Assembly (NCBI GenBank): GCA_034766995.1
Contig: CM068315.1
Span: forward strand, 3,828,736 to 3,892,735
Direction: 5' to 3'
Length of the DNA: 64,000 nucleotides
DNA from: Acanthacorydalis orientalis
Taxonomy: Eukaryota > Arthropoda > Insecta > Megaloptera > Corydalidae
How positions within the stretch are numbered: the first letter of the stretch is position 1; each line of letters begins with the position of its first letter. This document shows positions 11,780 through 24,779 of the stretch, piece after piece. The translations under genes and the position numbers were made by a program. The notes beneath the pieces are model-generated. The model was not told the origin of the DNA. It did not search any database and saw only the letters and a program-made list of their open reading frames with translations.

Positions 11780-12184
11780 GAAGTTGTGTTGCTTTTTCTC
11801 GAGTATCACTGGATTTTTTTCACAACTGCTTCATCTTTTGCTTCATCTTTCAAACAATTGACGAAATCCTTGTCAAAAAAAATATGGCGGTTTTGAGACG
11901 ATGAAGTCTTCAATGCATTTTCAGGACTATTCCACTGTTTTATCATTTTTTTCATGTTTTATGCATCTCGAAACCTTCTCTCAAAGCTGAAAAAATCATC
12001 CCCGTGGCTTTAACAGCATTTTTTTCAACGGGAATGTGAAAAATGTGCAATGCTTAATATGCTTTTTCGTGTTCATTATTGTTTTGTGAGGTTTTGCTAA
12101 TTGGTCTACCAATATATATAGTGTTCATAAATGTTAGAATTATAATAGATTCACTTAGAGCCATCGAATTAATTTTTACATCTA
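11780..12184 (-). mobile_element. Internally deleted mariner, family C, copy 1
   Basis: On the minus strand it starts with a TIR at 12184 (TTAGATGTAAAAATTAATTC). It then carries AACCTCACAAAACA, ATTTTTTCAGCTTTG, GAAAATGCATTG, CTCAAAACCGCCATATTTTT and a short C-terminal segment. The same blocks in the same order occur at 20505-20890 and 43237-43505. In each, an N-terminal transposase segment is joined directly to the region resembling the mariner C-terminus (FFxxGIxxLxxRWxKV), so all three descend from one internally deleted progenitor. The 3' TIR of this copy was not found. Confidence 0.65.
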
Positions 12185-12189
12185 ACTTA

Positions 12190-12231
12190 AAGTGATTCAA
12201 TTTAGGTTTTTACATGGAAATATTAAAAGGG
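12190..12231 (+). mobile_element. Family A MITE, end fragment
   Basis: AGTGATTCAATTTAGGTTTT followed by TACATGGAAATATTAAAAGGG matches the left terminus of the MITE at 2110. The remainder is missing. It abuts the TIR of the deleted mariner at 12184, so one element may have inserted into or beside the other. Confidence 0.6.
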
Positions 12232-12262
12232 TATGTTGAAGTATTAAAAGATTACTAATTTA

Positions 12263-12299
<37 letters not shown>

Positions 12300-12303
<4 letters not shown>

Positions 12304-12620
12304 TCAGATTTATTTACAAATATAGATGAATGTACGTACATCAAAGAATTATTATTTTAAACAGTGAACCTTATCCGTAGACAGAATAAAATAATATTGC
12401 GTGTGGTTAGTATTTGGACGGTTGATCACTTGAGAACAACGCGTGACGTTATCTTTCCCCTCGTCACATCAGAATTAAAGAGACTACCATGATTATTAAA
12501 TGGAGCATACTTCCTATTGTAATATTCGATTTGAAAGTAAAACGGAAAATATATTGAGGTTTTATTCAAAAATCAATTGACATACACGTTTGTTCATATT
12601 GTGTTTGAAACAAAACACAG
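12300..12620. other. Noncoding stretch with a more complex core
   Basis: Positions about 12360-12540 are less AT-biased and non-repetitive (for example CGCGTGACGTTATCTTTCCC). No splice-bounded reading frame was found. It could be a conserved noncoding element or an unrecognised transposon relic. Confidence 0.35.
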
Positions 12621-12622
<2 letters not shown>

Positions 12623-12671
<49 letters not shown>

Positions 12672-12730
12672 TAATATATATACATATATTATATATATAT
12701 ATATGCTTATATATATATATATATATGTTG

Positions 12731-12770
<40 letters not shown>
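12623..12770. repeat. Compound (TA)n / (GA)n microsatellite
   Basis: Long (TA)n runs interrupted by CATA and GCTTA, ending in (GA)n at about 12751-12770. Its dinucleotide frames give spurious Tyr-Ile ORFs. Confidence 0.9.
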
Positions 12771-12771
<1 letters not shown>

Positions 12772-12964
12772 TTAATTTTTGAAATGTTTGTATATACGTA
12801 GATTGATATATAACTTTTAAAAATATCAATATATTATTCAAAGAAATAAATGAAAAATACAAAAATTCTAAAGATATTTATAGCTAACTGATTATATCAG
12901 GTAGGAAATAATATTGAAATAACTGAGAACAAAAACTTAAAGCATACTCGTACACTATTTTAAA

Positions 12965-13470
12965 CAACTTATTAGAAAAAGTATTAATGGTTAATTAAGA
13001 ACAAAAAAAAGTTATTATATATATATATAAATCGATCCAAATATATATAATATATATATGACCAATTCTCCGGTCGTTTTTTTCTTATGCTTTTCTATAA
13101 GCGCTTAAGCGATTCAATGTAAAATCAGCGGTTAGGAGTGGTACGAATCGAATTTTTGGTCAGTATTGATGTCATATTTGTTTATTACTGGTCAAATATT
13201 ATCCAATATATTGTAACTAGTAATATTGTCGAGGAGCAATATTAAATATTTTATTTTAGTAATGTTTAAAACATAAAAATATACAAAATAATATATTTTG
13301 AAACAACTTTTTAGAAAAATTATTAATGGTTTAGGAATTAATCACAAAAAATATAATTTACTATGCTTATATTTAATACGAATATATATATATATATGAC
13401 CAATTCTCCAGACGTTATTTCCTTATGTTTTTCCATAACCGCTTAAGCGCTTCAATGGAAAATCTGCGAT
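12965..13470 (+). repeat. Direct duplication with repeat X between the copies
   Basis: Copy 1 (about 12965-13130) and copy 2 (about 13303-13470) share TTAGAAAAA.TATTAATGGTT at the start, a (TA)n core, then GACCAATTCTCC, CTTATG.TTTTCTATAA-like sequence and GCGCTTAAGCG.TTCAATG. Between them, 13147-13302 is the second copy of repeat X. The arrangement suggests a tandem duplication of a degenerate transposon segment, with (TA)n inside the unit. Confidence 0.75.
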
Positions 13471-13499
13471 TCAGAGTCTATTCACAGGGAATAACACCT

Positions 13500-13850
13500 T
13501 TATGGACAAGTCGGTCAATATGGACACTGTTTGCCGTGGACAAAGTGTTAAATATCGATTCTATATAGTAGTTCCTAGAGGTTTACGAGAAGGTATTAGA
13601 GAGAAATATTCGAAGATTAGCATATCCAAAACTAACTCCTATACCATGACAATACACTTGTACACAAGCTTCTATGGAAGAAATACAGGAAAAATCGCAA
13701 GGTGCCTTAAATAAGGTCTTAACATATAAGTACAAGAAAAGGTTCCAAGAATAGAAGAAGCGTTTGTACAAGCGCATTGCATCTCAAAGAGAAAACATTG
13801 AGGAGTACCAATATTGAGATGTTGACGTTTTATAATAAAAATTTTGGTGT
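13500..13850. other. Possible transposon-derived remnant
   Basis: Positions 13500-13830 are moderately complex and lie just downstream of the duplicated segment. A 70-codon plus-strand frame (13502-13714) has no recognised domain. It could be the C-terminal remainder of the transposase-like element at 11.1 kb, but no motif confirms that. Confidence 0.3.
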
Positions 13851-13879
13851 CTTTTGTGAATTTTTGTATCTTATTTTGT

Positions 13880-13884
13880 ATATA

Positions 13885-13919
<35 letters not shown>

Positions 13920-14055
13920 AGTACATATATATATATATATATAAAACTTATAAACATCACGAATTTCGAATGAGTAAAAGACAAATTGCCAATTTATTAT
14001 AGTTGATTAGTTTCGAAAAGAATCTCTGCTAACTGTCTTTATATCATTTGTGCTA

Positions 14056-14125
<70 letters not shown>
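13880..14125. repeat. (TA)n arrays
   Basis: (TA)n at about 13881-13941 (interrupted) and an almost pure array at about 14059-14117. The intervening 110 bp is AT-rich with no feature. Confidence 0.9.
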
Positions 14126-14128
<3 letters not shown>

Positions 14129-14265
14129 AAAGTTAAAACGCGATAAGTTAATATTCAGTTACAGATTTTTTGTCGAATAAATGGTCTGTTTTGAAAAAAA
14201 AACCTCTTAAAAAAATTAGTTTAGTGCTATTTATTTATCAACAGCAGTCAGTGATCCAAATTAAC

Positions 14266-14625
14266 CCCTCGACATTCGAATTAATTGAAATTCGATATGA
14301 CCAAAAATACTATTTCTTTTTCAGCTTAAAATTTGTGTAAGCTTAATAAAGAAATGCATATTTATACATTGTTAATATAATAATTCAATACGAATAACCA
14401 AAATTAATAAGGAATAATTAAATAACCAATTAAACAATAATTCAATAGTCCTGTAGAGAATGAAACTTTTTGAAACATTCTGATAAATGTAGAGGTACTT
14501 GACATTTTTTACAACGCCATGCCATTTTGCTTCTTATATTATTTGACATCTCTTTGCAGGATGTTGCTTTTTACCAGTGGAAGGTATATGTTTTGGAAAA
14601 TGTACCTTCACTAGAATAGCCCATT
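14266..14625 (-). pseudogene. piggyBac-like transposase, C-terminal relic
   Basis: Reading the minus strand from about 14625, one frame gives VHFPKHIPSTGKKQHPAKRC, which matches the segment before the C-terminal Cys-rich domain of piggyBac transposases (HFPxxIPPTxKKxxPxRRC). After a frameshift and a stop, another frame gives MAWRCKKCQVPLHLSECF and ends in FHSLQDY and a stop, consistent with the CxxC...C pattern of that domain. A TTAACCCCTCGACATT terminus (14264-14279, read on the plus strand) follows about 180 bp downstream and may be the 3' end. The catalytic DDD core is absent. Confidence 0.65.
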
Positions 14626-14706
14626 TGGCTTTTACTGTCACTTTCGTACAAATTCAAAACAGTCTTGATGCAAGATTCGTTTCTATGGTTCACACTTTGA
14701 CACTGA

Positions 14707-14750
<44 letters not shown>

Positions 14751-15380
14751 TATATATTTCTAATATTTGCTTTGTAGCTGTACTAAAGTGAATTAAATCT
14801 GTGTGGGTCTCAGAGACGTTAATGTTTACATTGGCATAAGAAGCACCTGATGTGTCAGAGACGTCTTTGTATATGAAGAGGTTAATAATTTTCAGAAGTG
14901 AAATATTAAAAAATGTTCGTACTTTCATCCTTTAAAGGTACCAACACTGCATGGAAACAAATAGATAAATTGTAACATTTTAAATTGATTGCAGAGCGTT
15001 GCTTTTTACCAGTGGAAGATATGTGTTCATGAAAATGAACCTTCACTCGAATAGCCCATTTGACTACCACTGTCATTTTCGTATAAATTCGAAACAGACA
15101 TGTTGCAAGGTTCGTTTCTATCGTCCATACTTTAACACTGAATACATATATATATATACAATTATTTATTTCTTTATTTGCTTTGTAGCTGCACTAAAGT
15201 GAATTAAATCTGCGTACGTTTCAGAAACGTTCATGTTTACAATGGTAATCGAAACACATGACGTATCACAGACGTCTTTGTATGGCAAGGGGTTAATAAT
15301 TTTCAGAAGCGAGACGTTACGAAAGGTTCGTCGTTTAATCGTTTAAATGTACCAACATTGTATGGAAACAAATAGAGAAA
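14567..15380 (-). repeat. Tandem duplication, unit about 400 bp, with piggyBac-derived sequence
   Basis: Copy 1 (about 14567-14972) and copy 2 (about 14998-15380) align throughout: GTTGCTTTTTACCAGTGGAA, TTCACT.GAATAGCCCATTTG, a (TA)n core, TTTGCTTTGTAGCTG.ACTAA, AGACGTCTTTGTAT, GGTTAATAATTTTCAGAAG and ATGGAAACAAATAGA. Because the sequence beyond the TTAA-containing junction is duplicated as well, the whole locus was duplicated, rather than two elements inserting separately. Only copy 1 continues into the transposase C-terminus. Confidence 0.85.
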
Positions 15381-15383
15381 ATA

Positions 15384-15491
15384 TAAAGAATATAAAGTAA
15401 TATTTTGGGATATAACTTAAATATTAAAATCAAATTTAATAATTAAACACTGAATCAATTAATCATCAAAAATGTATATAGTTTTGAGAAA

Positions 15492-15530
<39 letters not shown>

Positions 15531-15915
15531 TATTATTTATTTTATTTTAGTGTAAACTTTAAGATCAAGCTATTTGATTATATGATTATAATATTTAATA
15601 CTAATTATATATTAGAATCAAAAATACATAAATAAATATAAGGTAATATTTTCGGGAAATAACTTAAATAGTAATGTCAAAATTTATAAATAAACACATA
15701 ATCTATTAAGCATCAAAGATGTATATAGATTTAATAAAATGTATCTCTCTTTCTCTCTCTCTCTCTCTATATATATATACATAGATAGATAAATATATTG
15801 ATATATGTTTATTATTTATTTTATTTTAGTGTAGAGTTTAAGATCAATCCATTTAATTATATGATTCTAATATTTAATACTAATTATATATTAGAATCAA
15901 AACTACATAATTACC
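15384..15915. repeat. Tandem duplication, unit about 250 bp
   Basis: Two direct copies (about 15384-15610 and 15632-15915) share GTAATATTTT, ATAACTTAAATA, a TGTATATAG block, a simple-repeat core (TA in copy 1; TC, TA and GATA in copy 2), TGTTTATTATTTATTTTATT, AGTGTA.A.TTTAAGATCAA and TAATACTAATTATATATTAG. It follows immediately on the preceding duplication. No coding content. Confidence 0.85.
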
Positions 15916-15919
15916 CTGT

Positions 15920-16321
15920 TTATAATGGGCCAGTTCAATTTTTTTAACGCATGAAACTAATATAATTTATGATATTTTGAGAACGAAACAGTTAGAACAC
16001 GCTGAAAATAAAAATATGGCTAGTAGTACAAATATGAAGATAAAATGTTGTTGAATAAAATATACAGATAAATTCTCTTTATAGTTTGTGTAAATATATA
16101 GAAATAGAGTTTAGTTTTGCTATGAAAAAAACATTCTACTACGTCGCACTTAATCATTTTGAGTATTTTTTTTGTGTGGCATATTCATTTTTTTGTATTA
16201 AGAAGTGCGAACAGTTTGTATTTAATTTGTTTTGATTACATTGTCGTGATGCATATTTGTATTAAAAGAATGTGAAGTTAATAGTAAGGGAAACGTATTT
16301 TTAAAACAATATAATAAACCG

Positions 16322-16370
<49 letters not shown>

Positions 16371-16395
16371 CAAAAACAATTTGAAAAACTTGAAC
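15920..16395. other. AT-rich noncoding stretch
   Basis: No gene-like signal. It ends in a (TA)n array at about 16325-16364, just before the CpG-rich island. Confidence 0.55.
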
Positions 16396-16399
16396 GATA

Positions 16400-17684
16400 A
16401 GTGAAACTAACTTCCCTATCGGTTCGAAAAGTATATAATATTGACGTTGCAGACCGAAGAAAGTTCGATATCACATATATGAATTGATATCGTTGATGTG
16501 AGTGAAATGTGATAAAAATTCCGATATTTTTCTACCATTTCGAACGAAAAGTTAAATGAAATGTAGTGTATCGAAAATGTGAATATTTAATTGTATTCAA
16601 TTCGAGCGACTGTTAATAAATATAACGGAACGTAGCGACCTCATTAATAGTTGAAGAGATGTTTAGTGATTCTCTGAAGAGCTGTTTAGGATCACGCCCC
16701 GTTCTTTAAGAACCGTTGCGAAGGAAGTGTCGACTAGAAGTCGAAGCGTATTCGTTCTGATGAGCTTCCACTATTATAGCTATCAGCTAACAGTTAGTCG
16801 GCGGGAGTTGAAAGTTTGTGAAAATCGTGAAAGACAGCGAACCGAGTCCCAGAACAGTAGAGGAACAGAGCGTATAAATGTATATGTGTGTATATACTCA
16901 CGTATGCATGTATGTGTGTATGTACGTTGTTGTCGTAGATTGTTAGATTGTTAAGTTCTAGAGCACATAATAATACATACATACACACGCTGCGCCATAG
17001 ACGCTTTAAGTTTTTTTAATGACAGTCCCGTCGAGTAAATAAAAAGATATTCGATAAGGGAAAAAATGTGTTTTCGCCCGAGCGCTAAGAAAATGTGAAA
17101 TTGCGTCATCGTCTCGGCGAAGATAATATCAGGCGGGTAACGGGGGGGGCAGAGGTCGGGTCCGCGGTCGCGCGACAAGGACGAACTTAACGAGATTCAA
17201 ATGCGAGCGACCGAGCGCGGCGTAATTTTCATTAAGGGTGGAAAAGACGGAATGAAATTACATACCCTCATCACAGGGGGGACAATGACATCGGCATCGC
17301 GACGCGATCGCGTGCGAGCGAGACGCGCGACGCCGTAATGAGTGCGACAGGGAGGCGAGATCCGCGACCGTGTACGCTAGACAGGGAGATACTTATGCAA
17401 GTTAATTAATGTTGGAACTGTAATGAGTCGATGTGCGCGTGCGCGCCACCCTCATGTAGTTTGCGCTTCACGGCAGGGGTTGCGGCGACGGCAAAAGACT
17501 GTATGTGGCGGACGGGCGGGATGGCGGGCGGACGACAGTGGTGTGGGGTTTCTGCGGGGTGGTCGGCGGTGCGAGAGGGAGGGTAGTCATCAACGCCAAC
17601 CCGGATTACAAGTACAGTCAAGAACATAAAACCAGCTGTAACAAGCGTTCTTGCCAGACGGTCGGGGTTGTACATGTATGTGTG

Positions 17685-17718
<34 letters not shown>

Positions 17719-17910
17719 AATGTGGGACGATGCAGGCAGGGTGGAGAGAGCTCGGGGATATTAAAACGAATATTTTTGTCAATATACGGCGCGCTATCCC
17801 GGCTCGTGACGCGCTTAATGAAAGCTCGGGCGACGCGAGGTCGTCTACAAGAAAGCACAGAACCTAATAGTCGAGCTGTGACGAGCTTTTTAAAGCTGAC
17901 TTTTCAAGTA
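16400..17910. promoter_or_regulatory. CpG-rich island, candidate promoter and 5' exon region
   Basis: This is the longest stretch of balanced base composition in the window. CpG is dense at about 17130-17380 (for example CGCGACGCGATCGCGTGCGA) and 17420-17640. It lacks transposon similarity. Several overlapping frames are open on both strands but none has a clear start plus splice pattern, which suits a promoter with untranslated exon better than a coding exon. A CAGTTAGTC string near 16789 resembles an arthropod initiator, but this is weak. (TA)n at about 17690-17717 interrupts it. Orientation is undecided. Confidence 0.4.
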
Positions 17911-17964
17911 TGTTACACCTAACACACGCACAGACATGCACATATTCATCCACAGGCACGCAAA

Positions 17965-17968
<4 letters not shown>

Positions 17969-18033
<65 letters not shown>
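17969..18033. repeat. (TA)n microsatellite
   Basis: About 32 TA units, one of the longest pure arrays here. Another of similar length, with one G interruption, lies at about 18270-18328. Confidence 0.95.
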
Positions 18034-18036
<3 letters not shown>

Positions 18037-18270
18037 AATAAATAACCCGACCTAACACTAACACCTGCTAGTAATTTGTCTCGGGGGTATAACAACTATT
18101 TCTTTATAACTATACATGTAATAGATTTATATTCGATTTAGTAATTTAATATGTAAATTATGCAGTGTATGAAAAAAGGAATTCTTATAGCACAATATTT
18201 GATTATATTTATATAAAGTCCGTAAAACATTTATAGCGTCATCAAAAAAGCAATTCGGTTCCTAAAATTA

Positions 18271-18329
<59 letters not shown>

Positions 18330-18495
18330 CTATAGAGAGTGATAGGTCAGTTCATCTTTCATTGATTTTTCTAACGTGCTGTGGTGTTCTTTGATATAAA
18401 ATAAATAACGTATGAGGAATTCCATTGACGTAAAATTATTTTATAAGACATCATATGAAATTTAAACGGACAGTGCGTTTCTTTACAGAAATATA

Positions 18496-18721
18496 TATAT
18501 ATTTGTTGTTTTGATATTTTGTTTCAAAATGTTACACATTTCGTTCTGCTTGACCAAATTTTTTTTCATTGAAGAAATTTTATGTTATAAACGATGTTCC
18601 ACAATCCAATAATTTGCTTTTGGATTTGTTCTCGTATAATCTAGTATAATGGTCATGAAGGATTAAATTTTAATTTTTAAAAGAGAAAGATTTAATAACT
18701 TACATTCTTCTAAACTTAAAT

Positions 18722-18753
<32 letters not shown>

Positions 18754-18970
18754 AGTGTGAGTGCATACTAATGAATAAATTTTCCCTTAATACTACACAG
18801 ATTCATGTTTTGATCTGTTTTCAACATTTCGTATTTGTTTTCTTCGTCTATTTCTACCAATACTAAAATAGTATGAATGTTTATCCTAAATTCATAAATA
18901 CTTTTTTCAACCTTATTGAAATACTTAACATATATAGAAAACATAAGAATTATAGAGATATTCATACAAC

Positions 18971-19025
<55 letters not shown>

Positions 19026-19227
19026 TTGTATGTATACTAGTGAATAAATATTCATATAATAGTACACAGTTCCATGTTTCGATCTTCTTTCAACATTCGG
19101 TATTTGTTTTCTTCATCTATTTCTACCAAAACAAAAATATTTATCCTGAATTCTTATATATTTTTCTTCAACTGTTTGAAACATTTAGGATATAGATAAC
19201 ATAAAAATTATAGAGATATACATACAT

Positions 19228-19275
<48 letters not shown>

Positions 19276-19504
19276 TATTTGCTCTTTTGATATTTTGTTT
19301 TAAAATTTTAAACATTTCGTCCTGTTTGAGCAATTTTTTTCATTGATGAAACTTAGTATATTATAAATGATGTATCAGTGACAATCTAACAATTTTCTAT
19401 TGGGTTTGTTGTCGTATAATCTTCTATAATATTCAAGAAGACAAAGATTTAATTTTAATTTTTAACAGAGAATGATTTATTAATTTAATTGTTCTAAACT
19501 TATC

Positions 19505-19505
<1 letters not shown>
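18496..19505 (+). repeat. Nested direct duplications, order A-B-B'-A'
   Basis: Block A (about 18496-18718) and A' (about 19279-19505) share TTTTGATATTTTGTTT, ACATTTCGT.CTG.TTGA, TTTTTTTCATTGA.GAAA and TTTAATTTTAATTTTTAA. Block B (about 18768-18975) and B' (about 19037-19232) share GTGAATAAAT-like starts, TTTCAACATT, GTATTTGTTTTCTTC and TCTATTTCTACCAA. All four run in the same direction and are separated by (TA)n arrays (18721-18734, 18974-19021 and 19232-19274). A simple two-unit tandem duplication would give A-B-A'-B', so a later rearrangement is implied. Confidence 0.75.

Positions 19506-19507
<2 letters not shown>

Positions 19508-19556
<49 letters not shown>
19508..19556. repeat. (TA)n microsatellite
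   Basis: About 24 TA units directly before the family A MITE. A second array (about 19769-19820) directly follows it, so the MITE is bracketed by TA arrays. Confidence 0.95.
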
Positions 19557-19561
<5 letters not shown>

Positions 19562-19764
19562 GATGATTAAATTTAGGCTTCCACATATTAGTATTAAAAG
19601 TAGGCGCAGGGGTTAAGAAAAGTCTTGTTATTTTTTATGTAATACTTATAGTTCAATTCAATACTAAAATACAATTGAACCAAATACTAAATGACGGATA
19701 AGATATTTTTTTAATTTTTGCGTTTTTTTAATATTTTCGTATGGAATCCTAAGTTGAATCAACT
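19562..19764. mobile_element. Palindromic MITE, family A, copy 2
   Basis: It is collinear with 2110-2310: GATTAAATTTAGGCTTCCAC at the left, TAGTTCAATTCAATACTAAA and its inverted partner in the middle, and AAGTTGAATCAACT at the right. Length is 203 bp against 201 bp for copy 1. It is noncoding, and the two copies differ by scattered changes. Confidence 0.75.
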
Positions 19765-19765
19765 A

Positions 19766-19820
<55 letters not shown>

Positions 19821-19823
<3 letters not shown>

Positions 19824-20266
19824 CTAACCTAAATTAGGTTTTTTCCTTGAATTTTATTTATAAATTGAATATTTCCAATACTCATTAAGTTATCTTAGTA
19901 TTTGATTGCCATTTCTTCTAATATTATTTATATAAAGAATCTGATTAAATCATAAATTGTGTGAAAATAGTTATAATAAAAAATAATTCTTATTTAAAAT
20001 ATTTACCATAAAAGTTATCATGTGTCCACGAATGTAACTCAATTTATGATATAGTGAACACTACGTTAACTTGTTATTCATTAAAATATTTTTCTGATAC
20101 AAATTACAATATAAATGAGTAAAATCAATAGTGAAATTAAATAGAATCAACGGAAATAAGTCTTCGTTATTGATGTATTACATTTATTGGAATAAGTAGT
20201 CATAAATTCTGCATAAGCAAATGTAAATTTTTTGGATATTGTTCAAATTATTAATTTATGTATATC

Positions 20267-20322
<56 letters not shown>

Positions 20323-20463
20323 TAGATAGAGAGATAGATAGATAGACATATAGATACAAAAAATAATTTTGTGAGTTTAAAATGAATCAATCATATCTCT
20401 GCTTTAAATGAAAATATATTCTCTCCACTTTAGGATTTTTAAGTGCAAGCCTTAATATTTAAA

Positions 20464-20504
<41 letters not shown>
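19821..20504. other. AT-rich noncoding stretch
   Basis: No gene. Contains (TA)n followed by (GATA)n at about 20276-20345 and (TA)n at about 20469-20503. A TTAGGATTTTTAAGTGCAAG string at about 20431 could be the 5' TIR of the deleted mariner that follows, with the TA array grown inside the element. Confidence 0.45.
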
Positions 20505-20505
<1 letters not shown>

Positions 20506-20890
20506 TGGTCAAGCAGTTGGCATAACCTCACAAAACAGTAGTGAACACAATGGTGTCCGAAAAGTAACATATTAGGAATTCCATACTATTCGAATTCGAG
20601 TTGAAAAAAGCTCCCGGAACCATAGGAATGATTTGTTCAGCTTTGGAGGAAGGTGTTGTGAACCATAGAATATGCAAAAAATGCCAATGCAGTGGAACAG
20701 ATCCGAAAAGGCATTATTAGTTCATCGACTCACAGCCATCATCTTTTTTTCGAGAAGGGATTCGGCATTCAATGATCAGATGGAGCAAAGTTATATTAAT
20801 TAATGTGGATACTTTGAGGATTGAAATATATTCAATTTTTTCGTAAACATTCATTTAATATAAAAAGGCACTGAATGGATTTAGGCACCG
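20505..20890 (+). mobile_element. Internally deleted mariner, family C, copy 2
   Basis: Starts at CTTGGTCAAGCAGTTGGCAT and contains AACCTCACAAAACAG. A degenerate N-terminal transposase segment follows (FEFELKK, then ICSALEEGVV), joined to a C-terminal segment reading FFREGIRHSMIRWSKVI, which fits the mariner tail FFxxGIxxLPxRWxKVI. It ends in a TIR whose reverse complement starts CGGTGCCTAAATCCATTCAG. The catalytic core is absent. It shares its deletion junction with the 11.8-12.2 kb and 43.2 kb copies. Confidence 0.75.
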
Positions 20891-20899
20891 GATATACAT

Positions 20900-23460
<2,561 letters not shown>

Positions 23461-23465
<5 letters not shown>

Positions 23466-23745
23466 GTGCATACAGGGTGGAAACAGGGGGCTCCGGAATC
23501 CCCTCAAAGGAAAAAGGAAAAACTACAAGAAATCAATCATCATCAGGTGAAAATGCTCCTATATATACAGTGAAATTAATGTAACCAAGACTGAAGTAAT
23601 TCAAGAGCTTTGTAAAAAGAAAAGAAAGTAGTATTTTAGTTTTTAAATATTTTTTTTATAATACCTAATGAATTTTATTGAATTCACATTAATTGTTTAT
23701 CCGTTCAACTCGGCCCCCTCCAAGATTAAATCCCTAGTGCACCAC

Positions 23746-23748
<3 letters not shown>
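23461..23748. mobile_element. hAT-like MITE
   Basis: The left end starts TAGTGGTGCATACAGGG; the reverse complement of the right end starts CAGTGGTGCACTAGGGATTT. Both then have a G-rich stretch before a CCG (GGGGGCTCCGG and GGAGGGGGCCG). Such CAGTGGTG...GGG termini are typical of hAT elements. The 288-bp interior has no transposase ORF. The expected 8-bp target duplication cannot be checked because both flanks are TA arrays. Confidence 0.65.
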
Positions 23749-23752
<4 letters not shown>

Positions 23753-23789
<37 letters not shown>

Positions 23790-24736
23790 GTAAATCCATT
23801 TACGTGCGAGTACGTACACATATTGTGCGAAAAAATATGTAAAACATGGACCATATATAATATAAAAAATTATAAAACAGAAAAGGCCAATCGCTAAGCT
23901 ATTGTGTAAAATATAATACAACCACATTACGGATACATAACCGGAAGTGTAGCAGAACAGGTGAGAAAAATAGTTGAAGTACAACAGAATAGATAAATTA
24001 ACATTGTAATATTAATTGTCAATGTCATAAATAAAATAAATGGAAAAAAGTATTCATTTAATGACAAACGTGTATAAAATAATTCTGTCATTTTTTTGTT
24101 CAGTTATTTTTAATAAATTAACATAGAACTGACATGAAATTTAGTGTAATTTAAATTTGTTTCATATTTTGTAATATAATAATATTAAATGTTAAAAAGC
24201 TTGCAGTATTTAAAGACTAATAAATATGAAAATCTATGATGTTAGTGAAAACATTATAGCTATTATCAGTATGAAAGATTTAAATTAAATTTTAGATTGG
24301 TTTCGTTTTAACATATTTTCATAACATTTTAGTTTATTTACTGAAAAGTGTTTTTAATCCTTTCAGCTCTATAGATTAGAGAATCGAACGTAGTACCAGT
24401 TTTATATAATTAATAGTTGTTATATTTTCTTAAAAAAAATTGTGATACCATTCGTGTAATTACATAGATTCTATAAATTTAAAAAGATATCGTTACCTAA
24501 AGTATTCGAAAAGTTTCGATCTAGCTCAAGGCTATGCTGCTAAAAGCATGGAAATCGTTAAACTGGAAATTTTCAACAATTGGTTAACGTCATTTTTATT
24601 AAACAACTAGTACATTGCTCGTCAAAATTGATGGGAAAATAGAAAGAAGAAACTGTTTATTGCTTTTTACGACATAATTTATTTAAACATAAATATATCT
24701 AATAACGAAACTTAATGAACTAAACTTGAAACCTAC
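23753..24736. other. AT-rich noncoding stretch
   Basis: (TA)n at about 23753-23787. Positions 24500-24660 are more complex (for example TTCGAAAAGTTTCGATCTAG) and may be the 5' end of another decayed mariner, but no second terminus or coding block was found. Confidence 0.45.
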
Positions 24737-24771
24737 GAGCTGACACAGCAAACGTTCCTTGTCACTTTGTA
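24737..24771 (-). CDS. Possible 35-bp microexon
   Basis: On the minus strand a pyrimidine-rich tract (TTTCTCGTCACTTCGTCCGC) ends in AG just above 24771, and a GTAGGT donor lies just below 24737. Skipping the first 2 nt, the frame reads QSDKERLLCQL. The small patch stands out from its AT-rich surroundings. With only 35 bp, chance cannot be excluded and no adjoining exon was found. Confidence 0.25.
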
Positions 24772-24779
24772 CTGCGGAC

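Noticed and set aside
12577..12801. ORFs of about 60-100 codons rich in Tyr-Ile, at many positions including here, 52692-52919, 57470-57781 and 50728-50985
   Set aside because: They are translations of (TA)n and (TG)n microsatellites, open simply because TATATA has no stop in those frames.
16727..16954. 75-codon plus-strand frame starting near 16727
   Set aside because: The start is not an ATG in good context, the end is TATG-repeat sequence, and the region looks more like an untranslated leader.
17406..17867. Frames of 120-150 codons on both strands in the CpG-rich island
   Set aside because: They run into a TA array, no splice sites bound them, and opposing frames are equally open. Kept only as part of the island.
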